Assembly (NCBI GenBank): GCA_032718475.1
Contig: JAUCBJ010006736.1
Span: 1 to 64,000, forward strand
DNA length: 64,000 nt
Direction: 5' to 3'
Source: Nemertoderma westbladi
Taxonomy: Eukaryota; Xenacoelomorpha; Nemertodermatida; Nemertodermatidae
Positions 57,301 through 64,000 of this stretch are shown here, piece by piece (positions within the stretch are counted from its first letter, which is position 1; every line of letters begins with the position of its first letter). The notes below the pieces were generated by a model. The model was not told the DNA's origin. It saw nothing but the letters and a program-made list of their open reading frames with translations, and did no database searches. A program made the translations under genes and the position numbers.

Positions 57301-57480
57301 CTGCAGCCAATCAGAAGCCACCATTTCAACCTTTTGCAATGGTCGTTATTATTTCAACCAATCAGATGTCAGCATTTCATCCGTAACCATGGTAACTTCT
57401 CAAGTTCCCGCATCTTCCGCTAGAGGCGTTATTAGTCACCCAACGCTAGTACTGCATCCAATCACCAACCTTTATTTTAC
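57300..57480. promoter_or_regulatory. Three CCAATCA boxes
   Basis: AGCCAATCAGAAGCC (~57305), AACCAATCAGATG (~57357) and ATCCAATCACCAACC (~57457), similarly oriented within ~150 bp. CCAAT clusters occur in NF-Y-dependent promoters. The nearest downstream gene start is 58097, more than 600 bp away, so function is speculative. Confidence 0.25.
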
Positions 57481-57584
57481 AGGTGTTCGGGTGTCTACAC
57501 TTAGCATCAGGTAACTTCTATTATTTTTCAAATCGCTATTTTTTACTAGTAACTAAATTTAATTTTGCAATTTTTCAGATAACA

Positions 57585-57670
57585 AAATATTCAACAGGGT
57601 TCGAACCCGGGACTGATATAACTCCTCACAACTCACCAATCACTCTTCCATCCAACCTCGAGAGAAAAAG
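57585..57670 (-). repeat. Possible tRNA-derived SINE fragment
   Basis: On the minus strand CCCGGGTTCGAACCCTG matches the pol III B box exactly (GGTTCGAACCC). An A-box-like GGAAGAGTGATTGGTGA lies ~30 nt upstream. No cloverleaf can be drawn. A SINE head is likelier than a tRNA gene. Confidence 0.4.
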
Positions 57671-57879
57671 GCGATAAATATCTGAGTTATACCATAGTCA
57701 TTGAATTCTTCATCTTCATCACTGGTAGCAGATGATTATAAATAGCTTCTAGTTCCTTAACATAATTACTATAGCGTAGAATACATTAATTCGACTATTA
57801 ATAATAATCGATTTCTTTTATCGATGTAACTGATCGATCAACTAAGTTGAATATAAGTTAGAATGATAGGGCTAGCATT

Positions 57880-58020
57880 GATTACGTTGCATTTGTTACA
57901 CGTTACTGCTATTTCACTCTCTAACTCACGCTAATGTAATAAATTTAGCTGTACACGTTGCATCTGTTACACGAATCTACTATATTCCTCACTGTAAGTC
58001 ACTCTGCTGTATTAAAGCAA
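57880..58020 (+). repeat. ~65-bp imperfect direct repeat upstream of the unknown ORF
   Basis: ACGTTGCATTTGTTACACGT (57887) and ACGTTGCATCTGTTACACGA (57953) begin two similar segments, each continuing with CT-rich and CACTCT text. They lie just upstream of the ATG at 58097 and may be part of its promoter. Confidence 0.5.
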
Positions 58021-58096
58021 CCATATAAACAGAAGTTTTACAATCTAATAATCATTTATTTAGTTTTTATTTTTCAAAATAGTTTTCATTCTAATT

Positions 58097-58862
58097 ATGG
58101 ATTTATTTAAAAAAACTTCAAGCAATACTTGGAAATTTACATTTAATAAATATACCTGTAGTATTGTTTATGGCAAGTACTTTATATTACTCTCAAGCGA
58201 TAGCAATGTAACAACGTGCTTCTCTTACCAGGATACACTCTACCTTCTAGACGTCTTAGAAATATTATTCAACCGACAAAAGGAATCACCAGTTTCAAGA
58301 GGTAATATTTATCCTAATATAGAATTTACAAGAGGAAAGTTAAATATTTCCACCTGTGTTATTACTGAAAACGTATATATTCAGAAGCAAGGTAAATGTC
58401 AAATTCTAAACAAATCACTCATTAATTTATTGCTTCAGAGTAAGACAGAAATATTAGAATTGTTATCACCACCACTCGAAATAATAAATCAGTGTTATGT
58501 TGTTAATTTAACCAACCCATCTTTTGTTGGTTTTGTAAGCAAATATAAAGGAGCGACTTATATGGGACTATGGGAGATTTCAGCTAGATATTCTGATGCT
58601 ATTGGTCTTAGGTATTATAATGGGTTTAACTTAACAGCATCGGAAGTAAATTCATTGTGGTATGAATGGAATTATGAAATTAGTAACGAAGGTGTCTTTT
58701 CAGAGCTAGATACGGACGATAAAGCTTTATCTGACCGACTTAAAGTAAAAATAAATGTACAAGAAAAAAAAGTAATTATTACAGACAAGGAAAGCAAATA
58801 TTTACAGTTACATTACGATAAAGACATACCATATATAGAGTTTCTCTACGATATGATGTTAA
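58097..58862 (+). pseudogene. Unidentified intronless gene, part 1 (interrupted)
   Basis: A 255-codon AT-rich frame from ATG 58097 (MDLFKKTSSNTWKFTFNKY). It remains open until the TIR of an inserted element at 58863, which supplies the final RGALCN-stop. No signal peptide or membrane segment is seen. Residues ~155-200 (KYKGATYMGLWEIS, then GFNLTASEVNSLW) vaguely resemble the PC4/SUB1 single-strand DNA-binding fold pattern (K-x-G-x-x-Y ... G-I-x-L-T-x-x-x-W). That is a weak, unverified similarity. The same frame continues past the insertion at 60217. Origin could be host, transposon or an integrated DNA virus; codon use is strongly A/T-ending. Confidence 0.6.
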
Positions 58863-60216
58863 GGGGGGCACTCTGTAATTAAATTTTTTTTTGAAGAATT
58901 TTGGTCATTTTTTTTATTTTTTGTTCTAAGCCGATTTTTAATGGAGATTCCAAATATGCAAACGGTTTGACAGAGCGACTTTTAGTTTTCGAGATATATG
59001 GACTTTCGTACACCTTAATCTGGCACAAAAATATCCAAATTTTTCGTATTTTCACTCATAAGAAGTTTATTTTCGGTTTTCTGGTGTATCCAGTGTAATG
59101 TTGCTTAGCAACTGTATCTAAGCATCAGTGGCGGTAAATTTAAACGAGTATCTGTGAACATTAGTCCCTTTCCCTTGTACTGTCTGACTGTGAATTCGGC
59201 TCTAACGCAAATCTGTCCCTACCCACACTGCCGTACCGGTAGTGTGGGTTAATTTTTTTTGGTTAGGGTCAACATAGTTAGAACCCCAACCTAACTGTAA
59301 TCTAACCCTAACCCCAATATTACCCGTTTGCTCCCTAATCCTAGCTGGAACCGTCTGCCTAACCCTAGCTCATGGTAGCTAGAACAGTCACAGCTGTTAG
59401 GTTAGCCTAGGACAGTAGGATTCTGAAATTCTGATTACACGAATTACAATATTGCAGTAGTATATACCCAGAACGTAAATGTCAAAATCACAGGGACGGA
59501 TTTGCATTATTTGCATTATTATTGGCGATCTTTACTTAAAACCGAAAATTCCGCATGTAGCATATGGAGCACTACATGTTAAAAAAAAAAATTCGTAAAT
59601 TGAGTTATTTTAACTGAAAATATTGCAAAACTAAGATATTTTTATCAAACTAATCTGCTTTCAAACTTTAAATTGGATTTATTCCTATTTCATTTTTTTG
59701 CACTTTTTTATATTTTAAAATGCTACTACTTGTAGGGAATTGGTCAAAACTGGCTGATTTTTGGCATGCGTGGTCTTGATGAAGTGTTTTAACTATGCAA
59801 TTGACAAAATTTTGAAATTTTGATTTTAACCAAAGTTATAGTCAAAATTCGAAATTTTTTGTGACTTTTTCGAGTTTTTTAGTTATTTTTGGTGACAAAT
59901 TTCGAAAAAATTGAATAATTTTAAAAGTAAGACAGATGTTTAAATTCTGTCAATTGCATCGTTTTATAACATTTTTCCGGACATTCGAACCAAATTTTGA
60001 ACAATTTGAATCAAAATTGCGGTTCTAGAAGCCTTTTTTTAAAAATTTCAATAAATTATGTTAATTAGCAAAATTAAAATTAAAAAAAATTTTTTTTGCG
60101 ATTTTCAGTTTTTTGGATCTATATTACATAGGTTTGTCAAATATTAATATTTTTGAACATAGTCCCGCGCCAAAATTAAGAAAATAAAAACGTCATTCAA
60201 TTACAGAGTGCCCCCC
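58863..60216. mobile_element. 1,354-bp TTAA-flanked DNA element
   Basis: Terminal repeats GGGGGGCACTCTGTAATT (58863-58880) and the exact inverse AATTACAGAGTGCCCCCC (60199-60216). TTAA is duplicated at 58859-58862 and 60217-60220. This fits piggyBac or Kolobok-type insertion specificity. There is no transposase; the interior is very AT-rich, with TTTTCGAGATATATGG and a telomere-like AACCCTAACCCC patch near 59300. It interrupts the unknown gene at 58097. Confidence 0.9.
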
Positions 60217-60498
60217 TTAAAGGTTTCATCAACTGATATAGCAGACGGTTTCGTGATTCTATATCCACCAACTTGGAAGTTTAAGGTTAATAAGTAATTT
60301 CCAGAAGTAGTTTCATCCACATTTAATCCAAAGACATACATCGAAGAGACCTCAAGTGATAGAAAGCGCAGATCTACATCTCAATCATCTTCCATTCCCA
60401 ACAATGATTCTATACCTACAAAGAAAATAAAAGTTACAAAAGCAAGTGAAGAGGTAGCAGATTACAATAAGGAACATATAAAAACAGTATCAGATTGA
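60217..60498 (+). pseudogene. Unidentified gene, part 2 (after the insertion)
   Basis: With one TTAA removed, the frame of 58097-58862 reads straight on through VSSTDIADGFVILYPPTW to a TAA at 60295-60297. The same frame then stays open to TGA at 60496-60498, with a basic, Ser-rich tail (SSDRKRRSTSQSSS, then PTKKIKVTKASEE) like a nuclear localisation region. Either the protein ended at 60297 or that stop is a later mutation. The retained frame on both sides implies the insertion is recent. Confidence 0.55.
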
Positions 60499-60539
60499 TT
60501 TATTATTAACTAGAGACTTTTCTTTTTCAGTTTCACACT

Positions 60540-60835
60540 GACTTGTAAAGGTAACTTTTTATCACAAAGCGTGATTATTATAAAGTATTTGCATGTAAAG
60601 GTGACTTTATTGAGTAAATATTGGTGATAGTTTATATTTAATGTGAGCACGGGATTAGGTATAAAACATTCGCATGTAAATGCATGAGTTTACACCACCA
60701 TAATAAAACATTTGCATGTAAAACCTACTTTATCAATGAAAATTAAAAACGCATTAGACATATCTTGGTTTAGACTTGATTTTATTATAAAGAATTCAGT
60801 TGTAAAAGCAACTTTATTTATGATATTAGTTTCCA
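60540..60835 (+). repeat. Repeated TGTAAAGGTNACTTTAT motif downstream of the gene
   Basis: CTTGTAAAGGTAACTTTTTA (60542), GCATGTAAAGGTGACTTTAT (60592), GCATGTAAATGCATGAG (60671), GCATGTAAAACCTACTTTAT (60713) and GTTGTAAAAGCAACTTTATT (60800). Most can pair AAAG with CTTT as short hairpins, and TATAAAGTATT/AATAAAACATT precedes several. They may be transcript 3'-end structures or protein-binding sites; function is unknown. Confidence 0.55.
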
Positions 60836-60839
60836 ATGT

Positions 60840-62095
60840 AACTGTTATTTATGATTGGTTGGTATAAGTAGAAACTTGAAATATATATATATAGATGTAA
60901 CACGTAGCGAATTCGACATAAATGGTTATGTATAACGGCGTTTTAACGATTTTGGGAAATGTAACAAGGGCGTTATCATGGATATCTGGGCGTATTGACT
61001 ACTTGTAACGATTACGCCTTAGTGGCGCTCTCAGTGTATTTTAGGTCTAAAGTCAGATGTCACACACTATTTTTTTGTTCAACCAGTGCAAAGTACCAAT
61101 GAACATAAAATTACTTAATCCACCACAAAGAAAGCTTTTTCTGTGCTAAACTGCTTCACTTATGATAAACTCGCTTGTAAATGGGTAGTTTCCATTAGAT
61201 AGAGTAAATAGTCTAAGTGGATCGCCACTGTGTTGAATTAATGCTGGTAATAATGAACTGATATGATGGTATCTTGCCAATTTATTTTTATTATGGGGCT
61301 ATGAATTATACAATATACAGTGTTCAGATTACAATCATCAGATTAAGATCATCATAAATAAACTAACTAACTAATACTTTTAGATATTATTTTTGTTTTA
61401 AATATTTTATTCTCATTTAATAAAGGAAACATTAGTTAATGCTATCACCAAAATAATGTTGAATTGTAGTAAAATGATGCGATATATGTATGTAACATAT
61501 ATGCCTTTTTATCATACACATGAAATATATATATATATAGTTGCAAATGCGTCAAAAGTTAATACAATAGCATTAATTCGCCATTATATGCAATATATAC
61601 AGCAAGAATGAATAATGTAACAAATTATGTAATTAGTACTGATGAAACACGTCTGTTGTATAAAAAATAAATATACAAGTTAAAAATACGTCCAAGAAAC
61701 CTGTGGTGCAAATTCTTGTGTGATTTATTACATATGATAATAATGACTAATTATCTAAAAATGTGGGGTTTGATCAAGAAACCGACCTACGGTTACAAAA
61801 AATAATTTTGTGTTTTTTTATTGATTCAAATACACATTTTTATGCTGAATCGAACACTGAAAACAGATTTCAAATCCGATAAAGATATTGAGTTTTGAAA
61901 ATTAGTAGTCTAATGACCAAATATTAACAAAGTTTTGAGAAAAACGGCTTTAAAGTTATGAGAGTTTCAAACGTTCCCGCCAATTTTCTGTAATTGGGGG
62001 GATTATTATGTAAACTTTTACGATATTTCAAAGCAGACTTGTCAAACATTAGGTACATACGTCAGAATTCAGATACACATCAGTGTATGGAACTT
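60840..62095. other. AT-rich intergenic, nothing recognised
   Basis: Contains short (TA)n runs near 60880 and 61530. No supported gene or bounded element. Confidence 0.35.
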
Positions 62096-62099
62096 TGGC

Positions 62100-62474
62100 G
62101 ACAATATTTTAATTTGTATTTTTATTGGAGGTCACTCTGTCTGTTTGTCTGAATACTTGTCTGTTTCTCTGTCAAAAATGTAACAAATAAATAAATATAA
62201 CACCACCACCTAAATTTTTTTGCTATTGGGTTTTTATTTGCCGATGATTTAAAATACGATATCGGTTTTCACTATATATCGATTCTAGACGATTGTCTGC
62301 ATGTCAGTCAGTCTGTCTGTTTTTGGTTTGTCAGTCTGTTAAAATTTAAGAAGTGCACAAACTGTTCAAAATTTGTGTTATAAGGTTTTTCTGGGTGGTG
62401 ATAACATTTAAAATGTCACTGGGTGGTAATTACAGTTAAAATTTCACTTTTCCAGTTTAAAGAAATCTAGACTT

Positions 62475-62510
<36 letters not shown>

Positions 62511-62990
62511 CCGAAATTGAGAACTAAATCAAATTAACAAAAAAATTTATATATGGGGTTTTCTTGGTTGGTGATTTCATTTCTGATATCTATGTTTACG
62601 TTTGATTTATTATTTAATGTTTGTACGTCTGTCTGTCGGTCTGTCTTTCTGTCAAAATTGAGAAATAAATCAAATTAAGAAACATATCTATTTATGGGGT
62701 TTTCTTGGTCGGTGATTTCATTTCCGGTAGCTATTTTTTTACGTTTGATTGATTATTTAATGTTTTTACGTCTGTCTGTCTGTCGGTCTGTCTGTCCTGT
62801 TTGTCTTTTGTCTGTCAAAATTGAGAAATATATCAAATTAACAAATAATTATGGGGTTTTCTTGGTCAGTGATTTCATTTCACCCACAAGCAAAATATTT
62901 TGTTACATATCATATTTCCCTAATTTTGACAGACAAACCGACACACAGACAGACAGACAGACTGATGGACAGTCTAGAATCCGTCAGCCG
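62100..62990. repeat. ~145-bp satellite with CTGT runs
   Basis: Units contain TCTGTCTGTCTGTC, then AAAATTGAGAAATAAATCAA, TATGGGGTTTTCTTGGTCGG, TGATTTCATTTC and ACGTTTGATT. Clear units start near 62478, 62629 and 62771, with decayed ones before. The last unit ends in an inverted copy (CTAATTTTGACAGACA then CAGACAGACAGAC near 62930), so the block closes with a hairpin. Confidence 0.8.
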
Positions 62991-62999
62991 TGGAAAGTA

Positions 63000-63355
63000 A
63001 CAATTGAAATGAAATCACTGAACAGGAAAACTCATAGCGAAAATTATCCTGTAGGACAAATACAATTATAGTATGTTGAAAAAGTAATAGCTTATCTTAC
63101 AAAAAATTGACCACTTAAATTTATACTAATTTCAAAATAAGTGAGGTCTACAAAAAATCAAATAACTCCAAAACTAAAATAGATATGAAAATTTCGTTTA
63201 CTGTTTCATTATAAAATAATGCGAATTAAGCTATGTCTCCATTTCATGGTTTCTAAGTAAAAACTGTCTTCAACTGGTATTTCATATAAAGTTCGTCGCT
63301 AATCTGTGTTGCTGTTTACTATCTATACATAGAGAGAGAGCGACCGAAACAACTG
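63000..63355. other. Intergenic, nothing recognised
   Basis: AT-rich, no supported features. Confidence 0.3.
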
Positions 63356-63384
63356 AAACCCATCTATCATTTCATTTCTACCAT

Positions 63385-63495
63385 CTTCATTTGACATACT
63401 TGACTTGTCATACTTGATTTGACATATCGGTACTTGACATGGTTTGTGATTTTTGGTTTGACATAATTTATTTGTCATACTCCACTTGACTTAAA
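63385..63495. repeat. Degenerate TTGACATACT repeat
   Basis: TTTGACATACTTGACTTGTC, ACTTGATTTGACATATCGG, ACTTGACATGG, GTTTGACATAATT and GTCATACTCCACTTGAC follow each other at ~20-bp spacing. Confidence 0.6.
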
Positions 63496-63499
63496 GATA

Positions 63500-64000
63500 T
63501 ACAGTACAGGCCACCAGAAAACGCAGAATTGTACAATTGTGAACACATTTTATCAAATGTGTACCGCAGTGTAATGTAATGTTGTTGAACGGGACAATTG
63601 AACATAATTGAACATAATTGAAATGGCAACAACCAAAATTTTTTCGCCAAAGGATACAATTGAATACTTTTGAAACGCTTAGTAATCTGGAAACTCTCTG
63701 TAGTTTGCCGCTAACTGTCACTCACTGCAGCTGGAAATGCGATAAGGATTTTGTTTACCTTTATAGTGTGCGGTTAATAGTGTCTAATAGTGCCTGTAGG
63801 CAGGCCTATAGTTAGTTAGTGATGTTAAGGCATCTTCTGGTGTTTCTCTGTGCCCTCTCGGTGTCAGACTAGGCGCGACATCTCCATGCACTAAATCAAT
63901 TATTCAATGGTCTAGGCTCCTCCATCCATATACCCATCCACTCCCAAACACTCAATGAACCTCCATGTGGTCTTGTATGTAGTTCTCTCTCTACCAATAC
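63500..64000. other. Right flank, nothing recognised
   Basis: Overlapping short frames on both strands without family features; a triplicated GAACATAATT near 63600 is the only structure noted. Confidence 0.3.

Noticed and set aside
57300-57480. Confident promoter call
   Set aside because: Three CCAAT boxes but no nearby gene start; kept only as a low-confidence regulatory feature.

Overview
The window is eukaryotic, most likely from a marine invertebrate animal. The evidence is split genes with consensus splice signals, a BEL/Pao LTR retrotransposon, several non-LTR retrotransposon families, many MITE-like elements, large minisatellites, and an animal HECTD3-type ubiquitin ligase. The background is AT-rich and dense in the words ACCGGT and TAGGCCTA. 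CTCF-core-like motifs occur inside repeats. An invertebrate deuterostome fits these traits, but the species cannot be named from sequence alone. Ordinary genes are few, and most of the window is mobile or repeated DNA.

Layout. 1-9.6 kb: a roughly 8.8-kb tandem array of a 60-bp unit lies immediately downstream of a minus-strand coding exon (9629-9831), and every complete unit copies that exon's last ~15 nt plus its GTAAGT splice donor. 10-20 kb: relics of a LINE, poly-G/poly-C-ended MITEs, a divergent cluster of CTCF-like motifs, a MITE with 17-bp inverted ends, a tRNA-like SINE and a long hairpin. 20.3-22.4 kb: a piggyBac-like non-autonomous element filled by a 38-bp minisatellite open in all six frames. 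25.0-31.5 kb: a young, apparently intact BEL/Pao element on the minus strand (1,854-aa polyprotein, 339-bp LTRs, 5-bp target duplication). Its 5' end and flank were then tandemly triplicated (1,795-bp unit, to 36.2 kb), next to a 20-bp minisatellite that runs to 37.7 kb. 37.7-41 kb: MITEs, a LINE RT relic and a CACCCGGGTG palindrome array.

41.8-44.3 kb: the only confident host gene, a complete single-exon HECTD3-like E3 ligase on the minus strand. Its 3' flank recurs, inverted, inside the triplicated unit. 44.4-50.6 kb: a foldback element with ~350-bp arms, then a LINE (endonuclease plus reverse transcriptase) cut off by a 2.5-kb DNA transposon. 50.6-57.5 kb: RT and endonuclease relics, tandem repeats, a GC-rich pseudogene-like stretch, another poly-G MITE and a 30-bp minisatellite.

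58.1-60.5 kb: an unidentified intronless AT-rich gene, interrupted by a 1,354-bp element with an exact TTAA duplication. Its reading frame resumes on the far side. It is followed by repeated TGTAAAGGTNACTTTAT-like motifs. 62.1-63.0 kb is a satellite of ~145-bp units containing CTGT runs. No functional RNA gene and no cooperating gene cluster was found. The main stories are nested transposition, tandem amplification through short homologies, and repeats that carry functional signals such as splice donors and CTCF-like cores.
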